Shown here in pieces: positions 12,251 to 22,243 of a DNA stretch of 64,000 bases; the stretch's first letter is position 1; each line of letters begins with the position of its first letter. A program made the translations under genes and the position numbers. The notes under the pieces were generated by a model, which was not told the origin of the DNA, did not search any database, and saw nothing but the letters and a program-made list of their open reading frames with translations. Source of the stretch: Gari tellinella (lineage: Eukaryota > Mollusca > Bivalvia > Cardiida > Psammobiidae); NCBI GenBank assembly GCA_922989275.2, contig OV277861.1:45733623-45797622 (forward strand), in the 5' to 3' direction.

Positions 12251-12420
12251 CGGGCTCCAGTCAAGAGTGAGTAAACATTTTCTCACCAAATCCTATGGTG
12301 TCACTACTCATTAGAATCGTCTCTTCGAGACAATTCTAATGAGTAGTGACACCATAGGGTTTCATGCAGAAATATAGATTTTAATTTTTGAAATACTCCT
12401 CCTATCATTCTTGAGCCCTG
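12251..12420. mobile_element. Family B MITE with perfect 8-bp target duplication
   Basis: CATTTTGC occurs at 12243-12250 and again at 12421-12428 directly outside the ends CGGGCTCCAG and TTGAGCCCTG. An 8-bp duplication with CAGGG-type ends is the hAT superfamily signature. Confidence 0.88.
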
Positions 12421-12435
12421 CATTTTGCAGATGAC

Positions 12436-12640
12436 ATTTACATGAAGCATGCAGAAGCTTGGATCGCTGAACAAATATTGACAAATAAAAACGTCATCAA
12501 CTTTAAATCTGAAATGGACTCTTTCTTTTCCTCTGTGCAGATATATGATCCTAAGTAACAAAAAGTTCAGATCCTGATCAGATGTAGGGTCACCTGGTAT
12601 CTGATCTGGATCCAAACGGTATATGTGTTTTTGAATGTTT
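12436..12640. repeat. Type-2 core remnant
   Basis: TTCAGATCCTGATCAGATG and TCTGATCTGGATCCAAAC form imperfect arms. Confidence 0.4.
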
Positions 12641-12779
12641 TTGAATGTTGTTTAAAGCATTTAAAGGGTAAAGGCAGTTGCATTCATTCCCGCTGTGGCC
12701 TGGTATCAGAAATCTATATTGCACCAGAAAATGCAAGTTATTGCATGGCATATAGGGCTGGGCTGTTCATGATGTTATC

Positions 12780-13176
12780 GTAACGCATTACTCCATAGAT
12801 ACACGATTTTACACCTTCACTTGATTACTACACAGAAGAAATATATCTCGAACTCGGTAATGTCGAACATAACCGTTTTTCAAAGTTAAAACGTGGCTAA
12901 GCCAGGGTTTAACTTTGAAACACAGGTAAGTTCGACTTAATCAAGCATGAAGTAACGTAATTCATGTATTGAAATATCAGATAGTTCGAGATATCGAAGT
13001 TCGACTGTAGTTCTTATTTCTACACTTACGAATATGCGGTATTGGAAATATTTTATATATCCTAGCAGATGTTAGTTAAAAGCAGGCTGAAAGCACCTTA
13101 TGGCACATTCTGCTTTGTTTTCAACCTGCTTTGATTGGTCTTCCGTCTTCAAAACAAGAAACAGGCTATGGGGTAG
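12780..13176. mobile_element. Family A MITE, inverted, interrupted by family H
   Basis: CGCATTACTCCATAGATAC at left, core with AAGCACCTTATGGCAC, GGGGTAGTGGGTTAA at right. Confidence 0.65.
12841..13012. mobile_element. Family H element nested in family A
   Basis: ATATCTCGAACTCGG, core AAACGTGGCTAAGCCAGG, end TCGAAGTTCGACTG; the left terminus is trimmed. Confidence 0.65.
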
Positions 13177-13198
13177 TGGGTTAAGTATTACACATGAT

Positions 13199-13557
13199 CA
13201 GGACTCCAGATAATTTCCAACATTTTCTCCATAATGTGTTCCAAACCCAATGTTGTGACAACTCATTAGAATTATTTCGAAGAGACAATTCTAATAAGAG
13301 GTCACACAGTCACAGATGTGGAAATATGTACAGTCAAACTTCGATATCTAGAGCATGATCACTGACTTAAGTTAAACATATTATCCCTAATATTTCCAAG
13401 GCTAGGCCACATTTTTACTTTGAAATAAGGATTTGTATGATTTAAGCAATGCAGAAATAGTGAAATTTAATTGTAGAAATATGGAAATTTTTAGTTAAGT
13501 GAGTTTGAGATATCGAATTGGGGACTGTACTTGAAATACTCCCCATATCATGAACTA
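13199..13557. mobile_element. Family B MITE interrupted by family H
   Basis: GGACTCCAGATAATTTCC left, ACAATTCTAATAAGAGGTC after the apex, TGAAATACTCCCCATATCAT right. Confidence 0.6.
13331..13527. mobile_element. Family H element with TA duplication
   Basis: CAGTCAAACTTCGATATCT at the left, ATCGAATTGGGGACTG at the right, TA on both sides. TA duplication is the Tc1/mariner-pogo signature. Confidence 0.7.
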
Positions 13558-13724
13558 TGGTACTGCATGATAAATATTACCAAAAAAATTGAAATCAGAT
13601 TGGCTAAGATTTCAAATCCAGTTTTCTTTCATGATTTCCCATGCAAATGATTATCAAAAAGATCATGCTTTGCAATATAAGCCTTTGATGTGTAAACTCT
13701 TAAAGACTACCACTTGAGATTTGA

Positions 13725-13830
13725 TTTGCACTCTATATTAAATATAGAGTTATTTTTCATGATCTAAACTGTTATAACAACTTTTGTTATAACAGTTTAG
13801 ATATCAATCAAATCATGAAAAATGTTGTAC
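13725..13830. repeat. Two adjacent palindromes
   Basis: ACTCTATATTAAATATAGAGT without its first base (13731 onward), then TCTAAACTGTTATAACAAC facing its inverse, enclosed by TTTTTCATGAT and ATCATGAAAAA. Confidence 0.65.
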
Positions 13831-13965
13831 ATGTACTTTAACCCTTTGCCCCATTAGGAGCGCCTTTTGTTGTTTTTGAATTATTCCTCCACTGAAGAAA
13901 ATAGTTCGAATTTATACAATCATAAACATATACCAAAATTTAAGAAATATGTTTGGTACCTCAAG

Positions 13966-14505
13966 CGACTCGCAACCAGATGGTGCATTAAAAATAGTGA
14001 TTTGTAAATATGTGTCAAACGCTTATATAAATGGTAAAGAATTAGTTTAAGATAAGAAATTCTGTTTAAAAAAATGTATTTCAATAAAAAAAAATATTGG
14101 TCTCTGGTGGGATTCGAACCCGGGGCCCGACATTGGCGGACAGAAGGCAAAATAGGGGAAACCGCTTAGACCAATGGACCACGGAACTATCCGTTTATCT
14201 CGGATCGATTTAACGACGGATTATTTCAATGTGTAGCGATCGAAAGGGCATACAACTTCACAATTCGGCTCGGGTTTATGTCTGAGCCCGTGTAGAGAAG
14301 CAACAACAACAACTATACCGTCTACTAGTCGGTATAGAAAAACGATGGAAAATATCTAAAAATCTAAGATTCGGTGACGATTCTTGAGACTTTTTTTGGA
14401 CTGATCATATTTTTTTAATGTCAGAAGCCAAATAATGCCACAAATTTGCTTTTATTTGAGTATTTTATTTTATTTTGACAAGTACACCATCCGGTTGCGA
14501 GTCCC
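13966..14505. mobile_element. TIR element carrying a tRNA-like segment
   Basis: ACTCGCAACCAGATGGTG near 13967 and CACCATCCGGTTGCGAGT near 14487 are inverted repeats with one mismatch. Inside, on the minus strand, is a tRNA-like box B sequence. Confidence 0.55.
14101..14190 (-). repeat. tRNA-derived sequence, SINE-like
   Basis: Read on the minus strand it has a box A-like TGGTCCATTGG and box B GGTTCGAATCC, but the acceptor stem does not pair, so a functional tRNA is unlikely. Confidence 0.5.
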
Positions 14506-14694
14506 TTTAAAGCAGGCTGAAAGTCGGTGCCAGTTTGAAAGTCTCTGTTTTTAGCCTTCCCGAGATTGAACTGGAGACCTATATACTAGCTTCTATTCCA
14601 TTGTCAATGTATGATATAATGCTCTGCTGTTTGTGCTGGTCTGTACTGGTTAGTAAATCAACGTAAACTGGTTTAATCCTCATGCCATGTTGCA

Positions 14695-14928
14695 TTAACC
14701 CATAACCCCATAGCAAGTTTCTAGTTTTGAATACAGGTGACCACGTAAAGCAGGTTGAAATTAAAGCAGAATGTGCCTTTAGGCACATTCTGCTTTAATT
14801 GCAGCCTGCTTTAAGCTATAATTTGCTAGGATATAGCAAATATTTCTTACGAAACAAGTGTATAAAACCATTTTCTACAGGAATAAATCAAAGGTGCTAA
14901 AAGACATATTTATGGGGTAATGGGTTAA
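14695..14928. mobile_element. Family A MITE, complete
   Basis: TTAACCCATAACCCCATAG to GGGGTAATGGGTTAA, apex GTGCCTTTAGGCAC. Confidence 0.85.
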
Positions 14929-15019
14929 TTGATTACTTTTGCAAACATTTTGGATTCAACTGAGATCATTCTTTTGAGTCATAAGCATAAGAAAGTGTTA
15001 TAGAGAAATGTAATGTATG

Positions 15020-15612
15020 ATGTTACAATATCTGGTGCTGCAAGCTGACAGAAGCTGGGAGCCAAACTATAAGATTAGAGACTATTCTTGACTCTAAAGC
15101 CTAAGAAAATTGTTTGGTGATACAATATCTTTCTCTGCAAGTGGGCAGAAACTGGGAACCAAACTAGAGAGTTAGAGATTATTCTTGAGTCTTAATCCTA
15201 AGAATATGTTGGTAAATTTTATACAATATTTGGTGCTGTCAGTTGGCAGGAGCTTGGAGCCAAACTAGAGAGTTAGAGATTATTCTTGATTCTTGAACCT
15301 AAGAATATGTTGGTAAATACAATATTTGGTGCTGCCAGTTGACAGAAGCTGGTAAACACATTATTTAGTGCCAGTTAGAGGGTGAGAGATTATTCTTGAG
15401 TCTAAAATCTAAGAATAATGTTGGAAAATATTATATCTGACGAAATGACAAAAAGAAGACCAAGCATGGAGCCGGAGTTACTGGCTTAAGCCTTTTTCCC
15501 CTGAAGAGGATGTACATGTATATGTATCTGGTGCTGCCAGTTGACAGAAGCTGGGAGCCAAACTAAAGGGTTAGAGATTATATTTCTACGAATCTCAAGT
15601 CTAACAATGTGT
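15020..15612. repeat. Degenerate tandem array, about 95-100 bp unit
   Basis: About six units with GGTGCTGCCAGTTGACAGAA, GCTGGGAGCCAAACT, GTTAGAGATTATTCTTGA; unit 5 is interrupted. Confidence 0.8.
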
Positions 15613-15807
15613 TTGTGAAGATAGCACTATTCCCTTGCTCACATCGTCCTTATAGCTTCAGTCTATACATTCCATTCATTCTTCATAAGTGTTTAACCTA
15701 TAGCTGCTTTTTTTCCTCTGTAAAAAATGTGTTGGTTTTGTCAGCAGCAGTTTTCAAAGCAGATTTTTCTCTTTGCAGCTGTTAAATATATGTGAGTGTC
15801 ATGCAAT

Positions 15808-16016
15808 TACAGTCAAACTTTACACTTTCAATTTATTCTTCAATTTAAGAAAGTAGTTCACTTTATACAAGCATAAATACATACTATAAGAAGTATTTTC
15901 TATATCCATGTAGATCAGGTAGCTTAAAGCAGGCTGAAATAAAATCAGAATGTGCATTCTTTACTGTCAACATGCTTTAAGTGGTTACCAGTGTCTTCAA
16001 ATCTAGCAACAGGCTA
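15808..16016. mobile_element. Degenerate family A MITE, inverted
   Basis: AAAGCAGGCTGAAAT core with most of the apex lost; AACAGGCTATATTGTTAA at the right end. Confidence 0.55.
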
Positions 16017-16045
16017 TATTGTTAAGCAGATCCATTGAGCAATCT

Positions 16046-16316
16046 TTAACCCATTACCGGCCTATAGCCTAGCTGTTTAAAATTTTAGAGAAAGATGTCA
16101 TCACTTAAAGCAGGTTGAAAGTAAAGCAGAATGCACCTCAAGGCGCATTCTACTTTACTTTCAGCCTGCTTTAAGCTATCATCTGCTATATAGAACTGCT
16201 GTATTGAACATATTTCTTATGGTGCATATTCGTACAGTTTACACTAGATCTAATTTCTTCTGTGGAGGAATAAATTAAATGCGCTAAAGGGGGCTTCTAT
16301 GGAGAAAAGTGTTTAA
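16046..16316. mobile_element. Family A MITE, variant with GGGGGAAAG-type right end
   Basis: TTAACCCATTACCGGCC left, apex GCACCTCAAGGCGC, GCGCTAAAGGGGGCTTC and TTAA at the right. Confidence 0.75.
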
Positions 16317-16544
16317 ATGTACTGGTGTGTCAATTGCAGTCAAACTTGCATTCTAACACACTTCGTGCACGCCCTTGTATAAACAAAGAACGAATGTTTC
16401 AGTGTTTGAATTTTCAATAAAACACTTTAATGCTAAAAGGTTCTAACCCATCGCCATATGGCTTCGAAAATGCGTACGCCAAGAAATGTAAGCCCCGTTG
16501 TTTCGGTGCAAATTAAGGTAAAATTATGTGTTAGAATCGAAATA

Positions 16545-16664
16545 ATAAATTAATACCAGTGTTTTATCTAACAATCTAACATGGGTTGTCGTTGAGATGC
16601 TTGTAATTCCTACCAGTGTTCGATCGCACGATAAAACACTGGTATGAATTAATTATTCCTTAAT
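16545..16664. repeat. Inverted repeat pair
   Basis: ATTAATACCAGTGTTTTATC and its inverse GATAAAACACTGGTATGAAT flank about 70 bp; possible short TIR element. Confidence 0.6.
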
Positions 16665-16907
16665 TAAACAACAATCCAGTTGAAGATTTATGATAAATCG
16701 TTAATAAGAAATATACAGAATTAATACAGAAAGTCTCCTATAAGATTATACCCAGGTCAGCATGAAAAACTTCTGCTACAATGTGTGTCAATTACTTTAG
16801 TCATCATCATTTTGTCTTCTTCTGCTGCAAACGGGTAAACATAGGAAATATTATAGCTGATCTGGGTCTTCACTGTTTGTAGTGCTTCAAGCTTCCTGGT
16901 CACTCCA

Positions 16908-17060
16908 CAGGGCCCCAGATAAGAGTGAGTAAACTGAACAAATCTAAAATTTTCTCACTCATTTCAGCACCAAACCCTATGGTGTTATGAGTAGTGACAC
17001 CATAGGGTTTAATGCAGAAATAAAGATTTTAGTTTTGAACTCCCCTTATCTGAAGCCCTG
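16908..17060. mobile_element. Family B MITE, apex deleted
   Basis: CAGGGCCCCAGATAAGAG to TATCTGAAGCCCTG; the segment between GGTGTTATGAGTAGTGACA shows loss of the ATTAGAATCGTCTC palindrome centre. Confidence 0.75.
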
Positions 17061-17503
17061 ACTCCGCTAGTAGAGGGTGAACATAAATTTATCTCCTTTG
17101 CGTCTTCATAAAATCCATCAAAATGTAATTCTAATGCTTCGACTTCTCAATTTGAGTCAAATCTAATTTAAGTAGTCTCTCTGTATAGGCTCTTTAGAGC
17201 CTAATAAGGATCTAAGTATTTAACATAGTGCAGTAATCTCGCCCTTTGGACCTAGCTCATATACTCTACTCTTGCTAAGTCCTCTATGTTGAATAATATA
17301 TGATCTGACAAACAACCCTGAAGGCTTACTAATGTGGTAATGATGCTTCACTATTTTTTTGATGGTGTACTATGTGTGCATAAATAAAACATGTTCTTGC
17401 TCGATAGTATGCAGTGATGGGTAACATGTAACTTGGAGTATGCACTGTTGGAATTGTAACACCTATCTTGCTGTTGGAAAATATTGATGCTTCATTGCTT
17501 TTT
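17061..17503. other. No recognisable feature
   Basis: Unique-looking AT-rich sequence with one short palindrome (GCTCTTTAGAGC, 17189 region); no gene supported. Confidence 0.3.
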
Positions 17504-18430
17504 AGCTCACCTGGCACGAAGTGCCAAGGTGAGCTTTTTGGATCGCTGGATGTCCATCGTCCGTCATCCGTCGTCCGTCTGTCTGTCGGTTCACAATAGG
17601 TTCGTTATCACTCTAGAGGCTACAAATTTCATCCGATCTTCATGAAACTTGATGACAATGTTTGTCTTGATAAAGTCTAGGTCATGTTTTAATGTGGGTC
17701 ATGTCGGGTCAAAAACTAGGTCACTAGGTCAAATCATAGAAAAATCTTGCTAACACTCTAGAGGCTACACATCTTATTGGATCTTAATGAAACTAAGTCA
17801 AAATGTTTGCCTCATTGATATCTAGGTCAAGTTCGAATATAGGTCATGCTGGGTCAAAAACAAGGTCACTAGGTCAAATCATAGAAAAACCTTGTTAACA
17901 CTCTAGAGGCTACTAATCTCATTGGAATTTAATACATCCTGGTCAGAATGTTTGCCTAATTGATATCTAGGTCAAGTTCAAATATTGGTCATGTCGGGTC
18001 AAAAACTAGGTCACTAGGTCAAATCATAGGAAAACCATGTTTACACTATAGGCTACCAATCTCACCTTATCTTCATGAAACTTGGTCAAAATGTTTGCCT
18101 CATTCATATCTAGGTCAAGTTTGAAGTAGGGTCACGTCTGGTCAAAAACTAGGTCACTAGGTCAAATCAAAGAAAAACATTGTTAACCCTCTAGAGGCTA
18201 CAACTCTCATTAGATCTGAATGAAATATTGCCAAAATGTTTGCCTACATCAAATCTAGGTCAAAATCAAATGTGGATTGTGTCTGGTCAGAAACTTGGTC
18301 AAATCACAGAAAAATATTGTTAACACTCTAAAGGTTGATTGTGGGTCATGTCCAGTCATAATCTAGGTCACTATTAGTCATGGTTTACATTTTGTACCAG
18401 GTGAGCGATTTAGGGCCATGGTGGCCCTTG
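17504..18430. repeat. Family E mollusc minisatellite repeat, copy 3
   Basis: AGCTCACCTGGCACGAAGTG head, CCGTCATCCGTCGTCCGTC, five ~165-bp monomers with AAAACTAGGTCACTAGGTCA, tail CAGGTGAGCGATTTAGGGCC. Same monomer type as copy 1. Confidence 0.8.
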
Positions 18431-18465
18431 TTTAAAAAGCGTGTAGACCTAGATCAGACAGCTTC

Positions 18466-18646
18466 TTAACCCATTACTCCATGACCTGTTTCTTGTTTTG
18501 AAGACGTGTGACCACTTAAAACAGGTTGAAAGTAAAGCAGAATGCGCCTTGAGGCGCATTCTGCTTTACTTTCAGCCTGTTTAAAGCTACTATCTGCTAG
18601 GGTATTGAAAATATTTCTTATCAAACTTATTCATGACTGTATAAAT
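18466..18646. mobile_element. Family A MITE, right end missing
   Basis: TTAACCCATTACTCCATG and complete core (GCGCCTTGAGGCGC), stopping at GACTGTATAAAT where B sequence begins. Confidence 0.75.
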
Positions 18647-19171
18647 CTAAAAACTTTATTTCTGCATTAAACTCTATGGTGTCACTACTCATTAGAATCG
18701 TCTCTTTGAGACGACTCTAATGAGTAGTAACACCATAGGATTTGATGTTGAAATGAGTGAGAATTTTTTGGCATAAATAGGTTAAGTTGCCTAGCTTATA
18801 TCGGTCTCCAGATAAGGGGAGTATTTCAAAAACTAAAAACTTTATTTCTGCATTAAACCCTATGGTGTCACTACTCATTAGAATCGTCTCGAAGAGACGT
18901 TTCTAATGAGTAGTAACACCATAGAATTTGAAGAGACATTTTTGGATTTATTCAGTCGAAGAGACGATTCTAATGAGTAGTAACACCATAGGATTTGAAG
19001 AGACATTTTTGGATTTATTCACTCTTGGGAGTATTTCAAAAACTAAAAACTTTATTTCTGCATTAAACCCTAAGGTGTCACTACTCATTAGAGACGATTC
19101 TAATGAGTCATAACACCATAGGATTTGATGTTGAAATGAGTGAGAAATTTTTGGATTTATTAAGTCTGGAG
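18647..19171. mobile_element. Cluster of rearranged family B copies
   Basis: Three B cores in inverted orientation. A block GAGACATTTTTGGATTTATT and the ACGATTCTAATGAGTAGTAA arm are repeated within it. Confidence 0.7.
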
Positions 19172-20617
19172 GCCTGCTTTAATTATGTTTACAATTTGTT
19201 CAAAAAGATTTTATTTGTATATTTTCAGGAGTTAGTATTATAATCAGCTGTTCTGAAGCCCCTAGAACAAGTCAAGCACAAGGAAACCCGTCCCATACCT
19301 AATGAGCTACCAGGGGTTATAACTGAAGTCTGAGGCCAAAAGATAAGATCCCTCTGGAATGCTTTTAGGAGCTGAAGTAAGGGCAGATATGGTTACAGCC
19401 AAGGAAGTGGGAAATAATTATTTCATGTTCCATTAAGAAAGGAAGGGAAGCCAAAGGAATAGCACAGACAGTTAGCAATCAAGGCTTTCATGTTTGAAGA
19501 AAATTATGAAGTTTTCGTGAGCTTGAAAAATCTAAATGCATGGTGATGCTTTTCAAGGAATATGCAAGTTAATTGGATAGACTAATTGGATTATTTGTGG
19601 CAGTACTACAGTGGGTATAATAGTTAAGTGCTTGAGTGGAAATATGTTAAAAATTACATGTGTGTAGAAAACAACTGTTACTCTGTGTGGTTTACAAGAA
19701 GCTTGAAATCTGTTAGGAGCTGAAGGGTAACAGATTGTTTATGTTTTGTCAAGCTCATTGGAGAAGCAAAATTCCTGTCACTCAACATAGCCATCTCGTA
19801 GTGATCTGGAGAGATAAAGGTCAGAGATTATCTTGAATTATCTGCTCAAGCCTCCCAGCTACAGATCTGGCTTGCTTCTGGATTATACAAGTTTTGTTTA
19901 AGTCATTGAATTTATATTTCTCATGATTTCTTCACAAGATTCCCATGAAGTCAACATATCAAAATATCTTGTCTCAGACATTTAAAGGGCAAAGGCCCCA
20001 TATATCAAGCAGATAATTATTGGTCCTATTCCAGCAGTAAATTTCACTTCGCAGTATTTTATGAAAGCACACACACTGCAGCAGTAAGTTGCAAGACGAA
20101 AATGTGTTCAAAACCGGGAGCTGTGAATTACGGGGCTGTGTGAATGATTAAAGCAGCTTACACTCTGTTTATCTGTCGTCATCATATTTTAGTGATAACA
20201 TAGGCCGGGGCTTAATGAATACATGCTACTTCATGTGTGAACGGTTTATTTGTAGTTAAAATAGCATACTGTGTTTTCAAACTCACATAAACACAGACTG
20301 AAACCATCTGTCATCTAGAAGTTTGACTATTTTCAGGCAGTATGTCTCTTGCAAAGGAAATGTTGAATGTGTAGCAGATTGTATTGGAAGATATGGAAAG
20401 AGCCTGGTGAAAATATTCAGGGTGTTTTATAATGTCTGGAATTCTAAGACTGTGCGGGTAGTCTGCAGTGAAAGTGTTTTCTCACCTATTAGTGGATAAC
20501 AAATGTAGATATAGCCTTTACCTGTGTCAAAACTGATTGGAGTTTATGTTCATCAGACAACAGGTGGATTGGAACCCTGCGGAGAGAATGAAAGGTTTGA
20601 TAAAAGCAAAGTACATG
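19172..20617. other. Low-repeat region upstream of the gene
   Basis: No MITE copies for ~1.4 kb, unlike the surroundings. TATTTTCAG at 19220-19228 could be an acceptor for a 5' non-coding exon, but no donor or frame confirms it. The region could hold the promoter or an upstream exon (inference). Confidence 0.3.
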
Positions 20618-20619
20618 TA

Positions 20620-20812
20620 CAGTCGAACTTTGATATCTCAAACTCGCCTGACTCAAACTATCCCATATGTCAACAAATGAACTTCATTCTTTCATGCTCG
20701 GTTATGTAGAACATACCAGTGTTTCAAAGTTAAAACGTGGCTCAGCCACGTTTTAACTTTGAAATATGGGTATGTTTGACATAAACGAGTTCGAGATGTC
20801 GAAGTTTGACTG
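20620..20812. mobile_element. Family H element, complete
   Basis: CAGTCGAACTTTGATATCTC left end, AACGTGGCTCAGCCACGTT core, GTCGAAGTTTGACTG right end, TA at both sides. Confidence 0.85.
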
Positions 20813-20867
20813 TACAGGGAATTTATAGTAAATTTAAGCACTAGAGATGGTTGCACATGAGTAACCC

Positions 20868-21262
20868 AGGCCATAGCCCCATGTTCTGTTTCTAGTTTTG
20901 AAAACAGGTGACTACTTAAAGCAGGTTGAAAGTAAAACAGAATGCGCGTAATAGGCGCATTCTGCTTTACTTTCAGCCTGCTTTCTTTAAGCTACCATCT
21001 GCTAGTATATAGAAAGTATTTTTATGCTCCATATCCATATTATTGTAGAAATTGAAATTATTCTCTTCAGTAAAGGAATAGATTAAAGGCATATAAAGGC
21101 GTATTTAACCCATTAAGCCATACTGACTCATATTGACGCATTGCGCAATATTCTCAAATTGACTCATTTTGACACACTCTAATCCACTAGCTTGTATTGA
21201 GATAAGCATTGATAATTGTTAATCGCTTACGAGTTAATGGGTTAAAGGGTAACGGGATAACA
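20868..21262. mobile_element. Family A MITE split near its right end
   Basis: CCATAGCCCCATGTTCTG left, core with GCGCGTAATAGGCGC, interrupted at 21105, resuming AGGGTAACGGG after 21245. Confidence 0.7.
21105..21245. mobile_element. Small TTAA element nested in family A
   Basis: TTAACCCATTAAGCCATA left end and GAGTTAATGGGTTAA right end, 141 bp, TTAA both sides. It lacks the type-1 core. Confidence 0.7.
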
Positions 21263-21393
21263 GTCACTATGACTGTAGAATATACATGTAGCCCTGTTAC
21301 CGGAAGATAGGTAAACCGTAACGGTAAAGTGTTTGTGCACTCACAGGTGTGAAAGCTAGTGTATACTTATATTAGTGTACCATGTTTGATACA

Positions 21394-21587
21394 CAGGGCT
21401 CCAGATAAGAGGGGGGTAAATTGAAAAAATCCAACACTTTCTCACTCATTTTACCACCAAATCCTATGGTGTTTTTACTCATTAGAATCGTCTCGAAGAG
21501 ACGATTCTAATGAGTAGTGACACCATAGGGTTTAATTGAGAAATAAAGATTTTAGCTTTTGAAATGCCCCCCTTATCTGGAACCCTG
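21394..21587. mobile_element. Family B MITE, complete
   Basis: CAGGGCTCCAGATAAGAGG to TATCTGGAACCCTG; apex CGTCTCGAAGAGACG. Confidence 0.85.
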
Positions 21588-21593
21588 GATAGA

Positions 21594-21823
21594 GTAAAAC
21601 CTCTCTATTGCAACCACTAAGTTGTGTTAATTATCCTCTCTATTACAACCACTAAATTGTGTTATTTATAAGGGTTTAAGAACAGGAAACTGCTTAAAGC
21701 AAGGAGACAGTTAAACAGAAAGCTCTGGTAGGAGCTTTCTGTTTTACTGTCACCTTTGCTTTAAGAACAGGAGCTACAACAAATTTAACCTTATTCTTAG
21801 TGGTCGTAATAGAGAGAGGTTTC
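21594..21823. mobile_element. Family F MITE
   Basis: GTAAAACCTCTCTATTGC left (partly duplicated), type-1 core with AAAGCTCTGGTAGGAGCTTT, GTAATAGAGAGAGGTTT right. Confidence 0.75.
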
Positions 21824-22015
21824 AAGGCTCCAGATAAGAGGGAGTAAACTGAACAAATCCAACATTTCCTCACTTATTTCAGCACCAAATCCTATGGTGT
21901 TACTACTCATTAGAAACGTCTCTTCGAGACGATTCTAACGAGTAGTGACACCATAGGGTTTAAAGCAGAAATAAAGATTTTAGTTTTTGACATACTCCCC
22001 TTATCTGGAGCTCTG
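21824..22015. mobile_element. Family B MITE
   Basis: Adjoins the F copy; AAGGCTCCAGATAAGAGG start, apex CGTCTCTTCGAGACG, GGAGCTCTG end. It ends 33 bp before the presumed acceptor at 22048. Confidence 0.8.
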
Positions 22016-22048
22016 GGTTTTACTTTAATTTTCTTACCTTTATTCTAG

Positions 22049-22243
22049 GTGGCTTCTTCAATACGGATATCTAAGTGTTGTGCTTGAAGAACTTGGAATA
22101 AGTGATATTCAAAACACAATCAGAGGGATTACTTTCATGGATGTTAAATATACCAGTTTGAAAACACACTCAGAAGAATTACATCCAAGGATGTTACATA
22201 ATATACCTGCTTGAAAACATAATTTGTGTAGGTCCAGATCAAG
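22049..22243 (+). other. Probable 5' UTR part of first coding exon
   Basis: A pyrimidine-rich tract ending TATTCTAG at 22048 is a plausible splice acceptor, which would make 22049-22243 untranslated leader spliced to an unidentified upstream exon. The frame upstream of the ATG has a TAG at 22229-22231, so the reading frame does not extend further 5' in this exon. Other ATGs occur in the leader. The true transcription start is not visible. Confidence 0.35.

Larger units (their letters stand above)
13842..14560. mobile_element. Degraded family A split by a ~540-bp TIR element
   Basis: Left A part to about 13963 (TTATTCCTCCACTGAAGAAA), right A part from TTTAAAGCAGGCTGAAAG at 14506. Between them is an element with inverted ACTCGCAACCAGATGGTG ends. 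Confidence 0.55.

Noticed and set aside
14101..14190. Possible tRNA gene on the minus strand
   Set aside because: Acceptor stem does not pair; sits inside a transposable element.
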